DNA of 64,000 nucleotides from Cryptomeria japonica. Taxonomy: Eukaryota > Streptophyta > Pinopsida > Cupressales > Cupressaceae. Position 1 is the first letter of the stretch. Each line of letters begins with the position of its first letter. Under the pieces are notes generated by a model. It made no database searches. It was not told the DNA's origin and saw only the letters and a program-made list of their open reading frames with translations. A program made the position numbers and the translations under genes. The stretch covers positions 369,837,667 to 369,901,666 of the forward strand of contig NC_081415.1 of NCBI RefSeq assembly GCF_030272615.1. Reading direction: 5' to 3'. Positions 1 to 12,060 of the stretch are shown here, piece after piece.

Positions 1-3000
1 GTAATTGATAGTGGTTGTTCACATCATAGGACTAGAGATAGAGGGAAGCTTCTGTCTTTGCAAGAATTTAATGGTGGACTAGTTAGATCTAGAGATGACA
101 AAGCATGTATGATTAAAGGAAAAGAAACTATATCATTAGATGGTAAGAAAAATACTGACAATGTTTATTATGTTGAAGGTTTGAAGCATAATCTTTGAGT
201 GTAGGAAAATTGGTAGATAAGGGATTTCAATTACAGTTCAAGGATGGAAAATGCAAAATCATTAACAGATCTGGCTTGGAGATTGCAACCAGTACATAGA
301 TAAAAAGTAATGTATTTCATTTGAGCTCTAGTGAGAAGACATGTTTGATTACACAAATTGATGAAAGTTGGCTATGGCATAAAAAGATGTGTCATTTGAA
401 TTTTGATTGCATTTTGAAGTTTAGTTCAACTAAGGCTATTAGGAATATACCGAAGATTATGAAGCCCTATAATACAGTATGTAAAGAATGTCAAATGGGT
501 GAATAGGTCAGAACCTATTTTAGGAGTATAAAAGATAAATCAAATCATGTTCTTGATCTTATTCATACTGATTTATGTGGCCCTGCTAGAGTTAAAAGTT
601 TTCATGGTGATAGATATTTCATGCTAATCATTGATGATTATTCTAGAATGACGTGGGTTACTTTTTTGAGAGAAAAATATGAAGCATTTGAAAAGTTTAA
701 AATATTTAAGGCTAAAGTGGAAATTGAGACATGATTCAAGATTAAATGTTTGAGATCAGATCATGGTGGAGAATTCACATCCGGTGAGTTTAATGACTTT
801 TATGACAAGCATGGCATAAGAAGACAATTTTCTGCTCCCCAGATACCTCAGTAGAATGGAGTTGTGGAAAGGAAGAACAAAACTATCTTGGATGCTGATA
901 GAAAAATGATGATGGAAGCTAATCTACCTCATATCTACTGGAGAGAAGTAGTGAGTATAACAGTTTATACATTCAACATAGTACATATCAAAGGAGAAAC
1001 CGGTAAGACACCTTATGAATTATGGTTTGGCAATACACCTATAGTTAAGTATTTTAGAACTATTGGTAGTAAATGTTATATCAGGAGAGATGATACTATT
1101 GGGAAATTTGATCCTAGATGTGATGAAGGCATATTTATTGGTTATTCTAAGAAAAGAAAATCATATAGATGTTATAACAAGAGATTGCAGAGAATTGTGG
1201 AGAGTGCTAATGTCAAAGTAGATGAGCAGAGCATAAGTCAAATAAGAGTTTATGAGAAGGAACCAATAGTGGAAATGATTATATCTGAACCGGTAGCACC
1301 TTTACTGGAATAGAGAGTTGAACCAGTTACTCCAGAAACTTTAGAGAATTGTAAAGTAATTGAAGAACATGGAAGAGGAATAGAGAGTCAGAAGACTCCT
1401 AGGTATGTGAGACTGAATCATTATGAAGATCAAATAATTGGGGACAAGAGAAATGGAGTGATGACAAGAAGAAGAATGGCAACTAATGATGTATGCTTAA
1501 TTTCACAAGTTGAACTGGTATCAGTAATTGAGGCATGCAAAGATGAATTTTGGTTAAAATCTATGGAAGAAGAATTAGATCAGATTGAGAAAAATAACAC
1601 ATGGACTTTGGTTCCCCAGCCTAAAAATAAAAATGTTATTGGAACTAAATGGGTTATTAGGAATAAATTGAATGAGGATGGTAAATTTATAAGGAATAAG
1701 GCTAGATTGGTTTGTAAAGGATATTGTCAGAAGGAAGGAATTGATTATGGAGAGACTTTTGCACCGGTAGCTAGGATTGAAGCTGTAAGATTATTTCTTG
1801 CTTATGCTGATTATAAAAACTACAAGGTTTATCAGAAGGATGTTAAATGTCCATTTTTGAATGGGGATCTTGATGAGGGAGTTTATATTGAGTAACCTGA
1901 TGGTTTTTCACTATCAGATGATACTGATATGGTTTGCAGGTTAAGGAAATCTTTATTTGGATTGAAACAAGCACCTAGAGCTTGGTATGCAAGGTTAGAT
2001 AAATATCTTTTGAAGCTTGGTTTTACTAAGGGTAGTGCTGACAATAATTTATATTATAAAATCACCGATCATGATATACTGATTGTTGAAGTATTTGTTG
2101 ATGACATTATTTTTGGAGGTGAAGATAAATTATGCATAGAATTTTCTAAGAACATGGAGAAAGAATTTGAGATGTCTATGGTTGGTGAGATAAAAAATTT
2201 CTTAGGGTTGCAGATTACTCAGACTGACAGAGACACTTTTATCTGTCAAACTAAATATGCTAAGGAATTATTGAAGAAATTTGGTATGAGAGATTCTAAA
2301 CCAGTAAGTACACCTATGGTTACAAGTAAGAAATTGACAAGAAAAGATAATTCTACATTGGTAAATCCTACAAGATACAATTCTATGATTGGAGGTCTAC
2401 TTTATTTGACTTAGACTAGGCCTGACATTATGAATGTTGTTTGTATTGTTTCAAGATTTCATAGTGATCCTAGAGAAAATCATGAGATGGTGGTGAAAAG
2501 GATTTTTAGATACTTGCAAGGTACATCAAAATATGACTTATGGTACCCTAAGAATGATAACTTTACTTTATGTGCATATACAGATGTTGACTGGGCTGGA
2601 CATGTTGATGAACGGAAAAGTACTTTTGGTGGAGCTTTCTTTCTTGGAAAGAAGTTGGTTTCATGGATTAGAAAGAAACATTCATGTACTTCTCTATCTA
2701 TTGCTGAAGCTAAGTATGTTGCTGCTACTAACTATACACAAGCTTTATGGATGAAGCAAATGTTGAAGGATATAAAGGTGGATTGTGATGCACCGATAGT
2801 TAGTCACTGTGATAACTCTACTTCTATTGATATGTCAAAGAATCTAGTATTTCATTCTAAGACAAAATAGATATCTATAAAGTATAACTTTTTGAAGGAG
2901 AAGGTGGAAGCAAATGAAGTTAGACTGGTTTATGTGAACACTAAAGAACAAATTGTAGATATTTTCACTAAACCCTTATCCAAGGAATCACTAGAGTACC

Positions 3001-3044
3001 TAAGAGACAGATTGGGGTTTTTTGCCCCTCTGACAAAGACTTGA
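1..3044 (+). pseudogene. copia pol polyprotein, broken by stops
   Basis: The reading frame opens with the protease motif IDSGCSHH at bases 4-27, so the catalytic Asp-Ser-Gly is still present. One small deletion near base 196 shifts the frame; from there to the stop at 3042 everything lies in frame 3. GAG-pre-integrase (WLWHKKMCHLN, about 370-400) is followed by integrase core (about 540-900), a reverse transcriptase segment (about 1550-2300, with FVDDIIFG at 2094-2117) and RNase H (about 2560-3000). Premature stops interrupt it near 298, 504, 732, 853, 1311, 1893, 2412 and 2868; several are CAG-to-TAG, CAA-to-TAA or CGA-to-TGA types when compared with copia copy 3. It is dead as a gene but was probably lost recently enough to keep its frame. 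Confidence 0.9.
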
Positions 3045-3122
3045 TTGATGCGGTTTGGCATTAGTTCAACATGCATTATCAAAGATACTATTCATTCTAG
3101 CACTGATATGGGATGCTACTGC

Positions 3123-3397
3123 TCAGGGGGAGTAGCCATCTTTGAGATTCAGAGGCTTATGCTTTTGCTTTGATATTTTTGTCAGATTTATGGCATTTAT
3201 GTCAAAGGGGGAGAGATAGTGATGTGAAAAAGTAAATATCAAAGGGGGAGAAATATTATTCATAGGGGGAGAGATATTGATATTCAGAGCTATATGTAGG
3301 TGATTGTTGGCTATCTTCCACAGGGGGAGACTTGTTTGGTATTGGTACTTAGATGTTTTTCACATCTAGTGTTGCCATTAATGCCAAAGGGGGAGAT
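3123..3397 (+). promoter_or_regulatory. multiple polypurine tracts before copia 3' LTR
   Basis: Six G-rich purine runs of the form (A)GGGGGAG occur between the pol stop and the LTR, near 3126, 3206, 3243, 3267, 3321 and 3387. The last, AAAGGGGGAGAT, directly abuts the LTR and is the expected plus-strand primer site. The extra copies resemble the multi-PPT arrangement described for Sirevirus-type copia elements. The same arrangement recurs in copia copy 3. Confidence 0.75.
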
Positions 3398-4601
3398 TGT
3401 TGGCCATTTGGTGGAATTGATTATGTGTTGCATTGATGTCAACACTAGCTATTTGGATGCTTTACCGACACCCTTCTGGTCTCGGTAGGTTGAGTGGTTT
3501 CTAGTTAACTTGGATCTAGTATGATCTGGTAGGCTCCGGTATAATCTAGTGATGGAATTGGCTTCTTCATAGTACTTATAATCATATTTGATTAGTTGGT
3601 TTTGGTTTTGTGATTGGATGCTATCCTTCTTTCTTAGAAGATTGGTTTTTGGTTTTGGTGAGGGTTTCACCAACAAAGATTTTGGAGGAGATCTTTGATG
3701 AATTACATAAGTGGTGTTGGTGCAACTTCTGATGGAGTTTCAGGATGCTATTGGTGATCATGTTTGAGACTTGGTGGTTGGAGATCATTTCTGAAGCATG
3801 TGGACCTATACTTGGTCCCAGTTGATCTAGGTTATGGACCGACATTATTGTAACATGTGAATAGGAGCTATTGATGTATTTCTAAGAAGTCTTATTTGTT
3901 GATATTACTTGTTTGGTCTATGACTGACATGGTTTGTAATTATGTAATTAGTTTATTATCTGGTGGCTGACCTGATTGTTTATGGTTGAGGGTTTGTATA
4001 AAAAGATGTAAGATCTCATTGTAGATCATCATGGTTAATGTAAGAGGTCATGGTCAAGGAATGTAATGTTCGAATAATGTAATATCATTCAGGTAGAGGA
4101 GTTGGTTGATCATTGGAGATCGAATTGGGTTTATGAAAGAGGATTTAGTCCTCTGGTATTGATCTTAACCAGAACTATACTCTGGCATAAGAGATGCTAT
4201 CTTTCACAGTTCAACACTTCTTCGGATTGTAGTATGGATTTATATGTAGTCAGCGAGGCTCCCTTTAAGATGAGCAATGTGATCTAGGTTGTTGGACTTC
4301 CTGCAAGTGCAGGCCCCTTCATTGTAATTCACATACTTATTGCAGAAGTATTATCTGACTATGGGTAGGGTTCCCACCGTGGTTTTTCCCTTTACCGAGT
4401 TTTCCACATACAAATCTTGGTGTCATGTGGAGGGTATTTATTCTGTGATTATTTTTTATGCTTAATTGGTTTATTTTCTATTCTGGTATTAATGTTTTGG
4501 GTTCTGGTATTAAATTTTTAATTGCTGAATGTTCTTGTAATTTGTGACAACTGATTCACCCCCCCTCATAGTTGTCTTTCGGTTATCTGAACTGTCTAAC
4601 A
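3398..4601 (+). repeat. 3' LTR of copia copy 1
   Basis: It starts TGTTGG right after a polypurine tract and ends TCTAACA, so the ends are short inverted repeats of TG...CA form. It contains the C-run GATTCACCCCCCC near the 3' end, which also appears in the other copia LTRs here. No second LTR is available in the window to confirm the edges. Confidence 0.8.
3997..4005 (+). promoter_or_regulatory. TATA box candidate in copia LTR
   Basis: TATAAAAAG lies about 600 bp into the LTR, a reasonable place for the U3 promoter. Only the motif and its position support it. Confidence 0.4.
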
Positions 4602-4603
4602 CT

Positions 4604-5220
4604 TCTCTCTATCAATCTCTTTATGTCCTGATATGATCATCACCTTGTATAATTCCTCAATATACTCTTTCACACTCATGTTCCTCTACTTCAGGTTTTG
4701 CAACTTCTTAAACAATTCACACTCATAGTCTCTCAAAATGAATTTAGCCTTCAACCTTGCAACAATATGTCTCCACTAGGTGATTTTCATCTCATTATTC
4801 TCCACTCTATCTCTTTGCAACTCTTTCCACCATAAAGCAACATGCCCTTTCAACTTAGTTTGTGCTAACCCAACCCTCTGCGAATCTCTAATATCCTCAA
4901 ACTCAAAGTAGTCCTCCAATTCTCCAATCTAGTCTATCAGGTCTTCCAGATTCAACATTCCTAAGAAATTAGAAACCTCCACTTTATGAACCTTACTCAC
5001 TTGTACCACCACTTTAAGGAATCTTTATTCTCTTTCATCTTTCGGTTCGTCAGCCTCTTTGACCTCCAGTTCCTCTCCAGTCTCTTCATACTCATCCTTT
5101 GATTCCAGATTCCTCTGCAAACCAGCTAATGCATTCGGATCTCATTCCTCATCTCATTTCTGAAATCCTCCATCATCTTCTCTACCCTTCGAGGGTTCAT
5201 CCTTCTTGCTGACATCTCCT
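4604..5220 (-). pseudogene. gypsy gag (capsid), broken
   Basis: The minus strand translates to a recognisable Retrotrans_gag domain. HVALWWKELQRDR (about 4810-4850) is the WW-x-x-L signature, followed by RLKAKFILRDYECELFKKL and MSVKEYIEELYK. Upstream, VSNFLGMLNLEDLID matches the usual start of this domain. A Met codon near 5215 (MSARRMNPRR) is a likely start. Stops occur inside the domain, for example before WRHIVARL and after KKLQNLK. The C-terminal part with any zinc knuckle is cut off by copia copy 1. Gag would form the cytoplasmic particle of the element. Confidence 0.75.
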
Positions 5221-5365
5221 CCTTTGCTCCACTGCAACTGCCTCAACTCAACAATCTAGCTACAAGTTTCAATTACCTCTCCATCAACGATCTATTGAAC
5301 ACTCTTGCAACCTATCTTAAATCAGTGATTTGTTCACCCAAAGGACTGCCTCAAGGTTCGCAATT

Positions 5366-5378
5366 AACTCTGATACTA
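5366..5378 (-). other. primer binding site, initiator tRNA-Met type
   Basis: On the minus strand AGTATCAGAGTT follows the LTR end. It resembles the standard plant PBS TGGTATCAGAGC with a few mismatches, and lies a few bases from the LTR end TACA. Confidence 0.6.
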
Positions 5379-5383
5379 TTTGA

Positions 5384-6180
5384 TGTAGCCATAATCTAGA
5401 GGGTCCTCAAAGAGAACAGTCCAGATTATGCAGCAAGAGTAACACAACATAAGCAACAACAAAACATGACAAAAATTTTGACTCAAAAATCCACAACATC
5501 ATATTCATCATAAACCATCTAGCAACATTCGGTATACAAGTAGGCTTACAAGCCTAGAACAACTTACATTCTCGATTTCAATCTATTCGGACCTCCAAGA
5601 GGTATCCAAACTACATAATATGAAATCATTCTCATACCATATTTTGTTTCCCCTAAAGGATCAATTACAATAATATAAATAGCATCCATAACACATTTGG
5701 GTTGGCCACAAAAGATCGCATTCTTCAAAGACAGGAAAATGTAACGTGTAAGATAGGTCGGACCCAAAACATGAAGATCACCTTTGCCAAAGATAATAAT
5801 GAAGTGTGAACCACCAAGAAAGGTTGTCCAAAGGCCTAGGAACAACTCGCATGGTGCAAATTAGATCCATAAGTTGATAAATTGCTCTGCAAGAGAAGAA
5901 ATCTCCAACTAGCTGTTAAGCTAAAAAATTGCTCCGAAACCAAGAAACAACCAATCCAAAAGAAATAACTTGCCAGAAAAGAGTCCAAATGAACTGTAAA
6001 TATAGAATAAGGAATAAGAAATCTTCTGGAAGCCAAGAATCCAATCTACAATGGAAAATGAACAACCATCAGAGAATCCTGGAGGTAACACAGAAACAAC
6101 AACATGGATCAAGAACAACTGAAAAATAAATATATTTTTGGTTGATGCAAGATTGCTCAATGACTGGTGATGCTCCTACA
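5384..6180 (-). repeat. 5' LTR of gypsy element A
   Basis: The segment is bounded by TGTAG at 5384 and CTACA at 6180, perfect 5-bp inverted ends, and is about 797 bp. It lies next to a PBS on its inner side and next to a sense-oriented gypsy RNase H on its outer side, so both edges are sharply defined by context. Confidence 0.8.
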
Positions 6181-6181
6181 T

Positions 6182-7990
6182 CAATTCCCTTGTACAAATA
6201 ATGTATTAGAATATGAAGCACTTACTACAGGGCTTGAAATCATTGTTCAGTGGAGGATAGAGGAGCTTCAAGTTTATGGTGATTCCCAGTTGGTCATTTA
6301 GTAAAAAATGATGATTATTAGACAAATGATAAGAATTTGATGCCCTATAAGCACATGGTCAATTATTTCAAGAATATTTTACAATGATCACTTTTCAAAA
6401 AATCCTAAGGGTCAACAATAAAGTGGTCAATGCTATGGCCACTATTGCTTCTCTTATTGATATGTGATAAAATGTGACTCGTTATAAGTTCTTGGTAGAT
6501 CATCTCTTGGTTCTCTCATATGATAACCCTCCATCCGATCTTATATGCATTGTTGGTCTCAATTATCCTTGGTATAGTAACATCTATAGCTACCTCTACA
6601 ACAACATATTTCCCCCTAACATCTCTAATAGAAAACATTGCCAATTCATTTGGGAGACCTTCCACTACATAATCATTGTTCATACCCTTTATTTAGGAGG
6701 TCTAGATGGTACTCTCCTAAGATATCTAGAGCATGAGGAAGTTCAAACTACATTACATGAATTTCATGAGGGTATATGTGGGGCTCACTCTAGTGGTCTA
6801 GCCTAGCTAAGAAATTGATGAGGATTAAATACTACTAGCCCACTATGGATAAATATGCCTATCAGTTTGTTAAGAAATGCAAGTAGTGTCAAATATATAG
6901 AGACTTGATACATGCACCTACACAAGAGCTACAAATGATAACAATACCTTGGTCCTTCTATCAGTGGGGACTTGTCTCATGGGTAAGATTCACCCTCCAC
7001 ACTCTAACGGACACAAGTTCATCATCACTGCCATTGAGTATTTCAAAAAGTTGATTGAGGTCATTCCCGTAACACATGTCACTAGAAAACAAATAGTCAC
7101 ATTTATTCTTAATTAAATTATATGTTAATATGGTGTTCCCATCTCCATCATCACAAATAATAGGCATCTCTTCAAGAACTAGGATGTTTGTGAGATCTAT
7201 GATAAGTTCCATATCCACCATCACTTTTCCACTCCATATTGCCCCTAAGGCAACAATCTAGTTGAGGCTTCTAACAAAGCTATTTTGAAAATCCTTAAGA
7301 AGATGGTTAATGATGCTAGTCATGATTAGAACATTCAAACTAACCATGCCTTATGGGAAATATCACACAAGTTTCTATACTCATACAAGTGCCACACTAT
7401 ACTAACTTGTCTATGGATCCAAAGTCATCTTACCCATTGAGGTTGAGTTACCATCCTTATGGGTCTCCTTGCATGATCTTGTTGATGATGAAGAGTATTA
7501 AGTCTTGTGACTTTAGTATCTAGAGCTATTGGATGATCATTGATAGTATGCTTTCAATCATCTTAATGCATATCAACAATGCATGTCATAGTTATAACTT
7601 TAACATCAAGCCTCAGACATTTGAGGTGGGAGACTTGGTCCTTAAGTAAAATCCAAGAAATCAGAAAGACTGAGAAAAGAAGGGAAAATTTGAACCTAAT
7701 TGGTTGAAAACTTATGTTATCACTATATTTTATGGCTCTAGAGCTTATAAGCTAGCTACTTTTGAAGGTGAACCACTCAAAGATCTTATCAACAACTTGC
7801 ACCTTCACAATTTTTGTACCTATCTCTTGAAGGAACCCTTTTAATATTAAAAATACAAAAAAAATCAAAAATACAAAAAAAACAAAAAAGTAAAGAGAAA
7901 TAAGTCTTCTTATGGTGAAAACCACTTTAGTGGTGCCCTGGACAATTACCATGGTGAAAATAAAACAACTGGTGCCATGTGTAGTGACTT
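6182..7990 (+). pseudogene. gypsy D pol fragment: RNase H and integrase
   Basis: The plus strand starts inside the second RNase H of a Tat-like Ty3/gypsy (QFPCTNN, then YEALTTGLE and LQVYGDSQLV at 6185-6300). A degraded linker and the region 6474-6806 follow, with LGGLDGTLLRYLEHEE and the integrase zinc-finger part EGICGAHSSG. The integrase core reads SNGHKFII and ITAIEYF near 7000-7050, and an integrase C-terminal part appears near 7620-7760 (GDLVLK, KGKFEPNWL). The core Asp-Asn-Gly motif has become TNNR, so catalysis is lost. Many stops and some frame changes make it the most decayed pol copy here. Its 5' part is cut off by LTR A at 6180. Confidence 0.8.
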
Positions 7991-9560
7991 CACTCCTCTC
8001 TCCTTCAATATTCCACCTAATTATTCCACTATGTATCTAGTGATCCATCAACTCATAATGAATTTTCTAATTCCATCATGGCTTTTTATTGTTCTACCAT
8101 TTGTAGTCATTCTTATCTTGGTGCAGAGCACCAAGTCAAGCATGGCCATCATGAGGCCACAATGAAGATCGAGGAGAAATTTATGTTGTAAGGTCAATTA
8201 TGAACATTTGATATTGTAAACATGGATAATAATTCCATTTGTAGACATCAAACTCATGTAATGAGTCATTTTGTAATAAGTTGTCAAAATTACCATGTTG
8301 GGCAAATAATGTCAAAATGAGTAATGTAATGGGGTTCAATGGGTAGAATAGTTTTTTAATGAGAATTTTAAGTTTCATAAGGTCTTGTGTGACCATATTA
8401 ATTTAATAAAGTTTATTAGAAAGTGTCAAGATGCAAAAAGGTTAAAAACTTGTCAATTGACAACTAAAAGTGTCAATTTGACAATATTTTAAACACCCAA
8501 AAGTGGTTGTATGGGTGGTTAAGAGTTGGTTTTTGTTTCCATAAAGGGAAGAGGTTTAAATATGTTTGTAATTATCCAAAATGTAAGGGGTTGATGGTTG
8601 AAATTGATTGGCAATTTAAGTGTTTTGAAGTTTGAACAATGAATACACAGTTTTCCTTGCAATTTTGATAAAAAACTTGAACTTGCAACTACAGTAATTT
8701 CCTTTTCATAGAATATTTTTATTTTTGGAGGTGATATGAAAATGTTTTAACTTTAATTTGGTATTGTTTTGAAGGCTTAATCAATCATTTTATACGTTTT
8801 ATATTGACAGTCCTAAAACATGGGTCATAATGAAGAATTGACCCATTCCACTTTATGTATCTACTGTTTCTTGTGGAATGGGTTTGGAAAGTTGTGTTAT
8901 AGGCTGTTCTAACATTATGAGTGCAAGTATGTAAATGGAGATGTGATGGTGAGACCCTAGGGTGAAGAGTGGTGAGGAATGGTGTGCTGAGTAAGTGGAA
9001 ATTTGGTGCCATGTATGGATCTGAGTGAAATCATTGAATGAGTGGGTGTTTTTATGATTTTTGGAGTTTTTTCAGTTCATGTGGATGATGTTTCATCCAT
9101 TTTTGGAGTTGTGAAGTATTTGGAGGAGGTGTGTATATGAAAGCGCTAGTTTGTAGGCCTAAAAAGAAGGGTTTTGTGTCTGGGTGATTAAATGAGCATT
9201 TCACTATCTAAAAATAGTAAAATTTATTGATTTGAATCCTTTATTAAGACTTTTTTAAGGTGTGGAGTATTCATGAAGAGTTTTTGAGGTAGTTGCTTTG
9301 TAAAAGTGGGCTAATTAGCCCAGTTTCAAGCATAGCAGGGTGCTAGTCAATATAGTTCATCCAAAGTACCTATACCTAAGTTCTGGATATGTGTTAGAAC
9401 ATCCAAATGGGTGTCTGAATATGTAATGTTTTGGGCAAATGTTTCAAGAAAGTTTTTAGTTAAATTGCTGAGTTACCCGATTTGAAGGGCTAGTAGGATT
9501 GAAGCCTAGAGGGAGCAGTTTGGGTTTAGGAGTTTGAGCCTAAGTTTTGGGGTTTGTAGA
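7991..9560. other. no gene seen; possible gypsy 3' flank
   Basis: The first part (to about 8170) probably still belongs to the 3' region of gypsy D, because the ATGGTGAAAACC-like motif that follows pol in C and E occurs just before it (about 7910). The rest is AT-rich without coding signal. Open frames here are short and lack recognisable domains. I could not find LTR edges. Confidence 0.4.
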
Positions 9561-9859
9561 ACCTTGTGTTATGGTATGTGATGTATTAAGACTATTAGAT
9601 GTGTTGGAACAAGCCATTGGGTTGTTTTCCTTGATTGGGTGCATTGAGTAGAGTTTAGGGAGTTGGAAGAAAGGCCTTGTTTTGGGATATTGTGATTGAT
9701 CCTAGTGTAGTAGATTGGAAAAGTGATGTGACATCTGAATATGTGATCAGATATGGTGAACTGAATGAATCTATAGGTGGAGTGTTGTTTTGGAAGCCTT
9801 GGATAGGTGAATGTTGTTACAAACAAGAAGAAAGAATGAAGAGTTGTAGTGTGATTGTG

Positions 9860-10155
9860 GGAGGGTCCATGATACTCTGCATCATATCCATCCATAACAA
9901 AAATCTCACCACCCTTGATTTGTCCATAATAAATAGGTCCTATTTGTAAATGGGGGAATCTCCTTGACCTAGTGTTGAAATTGGATCTTTGGCACTACAT
10001 GTTAAGAGGGACTTCACTTTCAACCTTCTCACATGCTCACTATCTACAATAAAATCTCACTTGCACCACTCATCCATAATAAATTTATCATCCTTTTTTA
10101 CAATAAAGAATCCATTTTGTGGATCAATACATTTTTCAAGCAACCCTGTATAGCA
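9860..10155 (-). pseudogene. unrecognised coding-like remnant
   Basis: One minus-strand frame reads smoothly for about 95 codons with only two stops: IDPQNGFFIVKKDDKFIMDE, then SEHVRRLKVKSLLTCSAKDP and FIMDKSRVVRFLLWMDMM. Its composition (charged and hydrophobic residues mixed, few low-complexity runs) looks coding. I do not recognise the family, and it has no Met start or splice sites I can defend. It may be a transposon gene or a host pseudogene fragment, or a chance open frame. Confidence 0.2.
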
Positions 10156-11390
10156 TTGGTCTTAAACTAAATCATGTTTTGATCAAGACCAAAACTTATC
10201 TCACATGACGATTCTATTGCTGAAACAATTGTTTGACACCACCTATCCCATGTCATGAGAAATTCAACTTGTTACAAGAAGATCTAATTAGTTGTTAAGT
10301 TTAGGTCTTTGGTTTTCTTTTGAATTGATCTTTTATGACATGTTTCCTATGCTACTCAAGTATGTCTACTAACTAGAGTGGTCAGGATGGGGAATGATCA
10401 CTTGGTTATTGTCTATGGATTGTTCTTTAATAATACTATGGCTTGTCCTAGGATGTGATTGTTTATGATCATCGAGGACTTATGAGTCTAGTGTGAAAGA
10501 GGAAATTTCTTTTTTGTAAGTGGCTTCTATCCTTGTAAATGGTGTATTGATCATTTGGGTCTAACTCATATCTATATGATCACATCTACTTGCCATAATA
10601 AGCTCCATGATGATATAGCACTAACATAAGCACATGATTTCATCACCCTCATATCTTCTAGCTATCCATATTCACTTGCTTCTTCTATGGCCAACTATCA
10701 TCCCATCCCCTCCCCTTCTCACTAGTAGTCTCACATCAATTTACTAGGTATGCTGACACATGAAAAATATTAGGGGCATCGCCTACATTAGAATGTATCC
10801 TAGAAAACCACATGTTAGATCCATATACCATATAAATAAATCATATAACTTCACATCCTACATCAACATAAGTTATCTCATAATAGTCCATCATATACAT
10901 CATATCCATCATATGGAATAGCACATCACAATAAAACATTGTCCACTTATATATATATCCATTATATAGGTCATCATATAAAGCATAAAAACAATATCTA
11001 GATCATGCATACATCTAAGATCAGTTGTCATACACATCACATAAAAACATAAATAGATCATCACATACATCCATATATTTCATGATAGGAACATAATCAT
11101 GTCATAAATGCAACATAAACATATTATAAATGCATTCATAAGAACCACATAGGAACATAAACACATATGCATGCAGGCACCACAAAAAAAATGTCATCTC
11201 ATATATATATAATAAAAAATAATGTGTCAGATACAATGATATCATAATCCAACATGGCTACTATGAGCCTCAAAATCATCATGTCCTAGGTGTCTATATC
11301 ATGATTAATGCATAGGGATCCAATGGAACTATGATGTGCTCCCATCCTCTGAACTAGATAGTCTTAGATTCTGTTGAGATTCAAAGGTCT
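10156..11390. other. AT-rich low-complexity stretch, no gene
   Basis: From about 10840 to 11220 the sequence is dominated by cat/ata-rich words such as CATCATATA and ACATAAACA, without a fixed repeat unit. I see no ORF of substance, no LTR ends and no RNA gene. Confidence 0.5.
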
Positions 11391-12060
11391 TTCACCTCCT
11401 ATCCCTAGTGGTAGTGGTGGATGTGGTCCCATCACCTATGCACTCTTTTCCCTTGACCTCCTTGATCTCCCATATAATCTCTAATGGAAGCTCCCTACTT
11501 TCTAACTTAGTGGCACTACTGACTCTTATAACTATTGATAGTAGAATGTCTCATGCCTTTCTTGGAAGATGAAGTCCATAGTCCCTATAATATCACCCTT
11601 TTCTACTTGATCCTACTGTATAATAGCCTATGCTCATCCATATTTCATAATGGTGATATCCCTCTCCCTAGTTAGATATGCCATCTACCTCCATAGAGCT
11701 ATTATATTTACATCCCTAATAATTATTTCTCCATATCTTGTTGTTATCACCCTCTAAAGCACTCGAATATATGCATATTAGGCATGTACCCATGCCTTTA
11801 GTGTTGTGACCTCTCCATCCCCCTCCACTTGTCCCTCTCCTTGTGGATATGGACCAAGCTAATCTCGAATATGAACTCCCATCTATTCCCTCACTTAGGG
11901 TTGTCCTCTTCACTCCATGGGTGGTCACAATGATATCCCTACTAGTAAAATAGCTACCTATCTCTATGCCCCACCTCCTTTATCCCCTCTAGAAACTCCC
12001 TCCACCTAGGTCCTTCTCTTGGGTTGCCTCCTTAGCTAAGGCTCATCATCATCATCACCT
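11391..12060 (-). pseudogene. doubtful coding remnant
   Basis: A minus-strand frame gives runs such as YGEIIIRDVNIIALWR, MAYLTRERDITIMKYG and GDIIGTMDFIFQERHETFYY, broken by several stops. The pieces look more protein-like than random AT-rich sequence. I do not recognise a family and the claim is weak. Confidence 0.15.

Larger units (their letters stand above)
1..4601 (+). mobile_element. Ty1/copia retrotransposon copy 1, 5' end outside window
   Basis: The order protease, GAG-pre-integrase, integrase, reverse transcriptase, RNase H, polypurine tracts and 3' LTR is that of a Ty1/copia element. The 5' LTR, gag and the zinc knuckle lie before the window. The 3' LTR ends at 4601, where sequence switches abruptly to an antisense gypsy gag, so this copy was inserted into that gag. 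The left target-site copy is outside the window, so the duplication (candidate cttct at 4602-4606) cannot be checked. Confidence 0.9.
4602..6180 (-). mobile_element. Ty3/gypsy element A, 5' LTR and gag remnant
   Basis: Read on the minus strand it shows a 5' LTR (6180 to 5384), a PBS like initiator tRNA-Met, and a gag. It stops at 4602 where copia copy 1 was inserted, so its pol would lie beyond copia copy 1, outside the window. The gag type together with a tRNA-Met PBS suggests the chromovirus branch, which makes it a different lineage from the Tat-like elements B to E. Confidence 0.8.
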
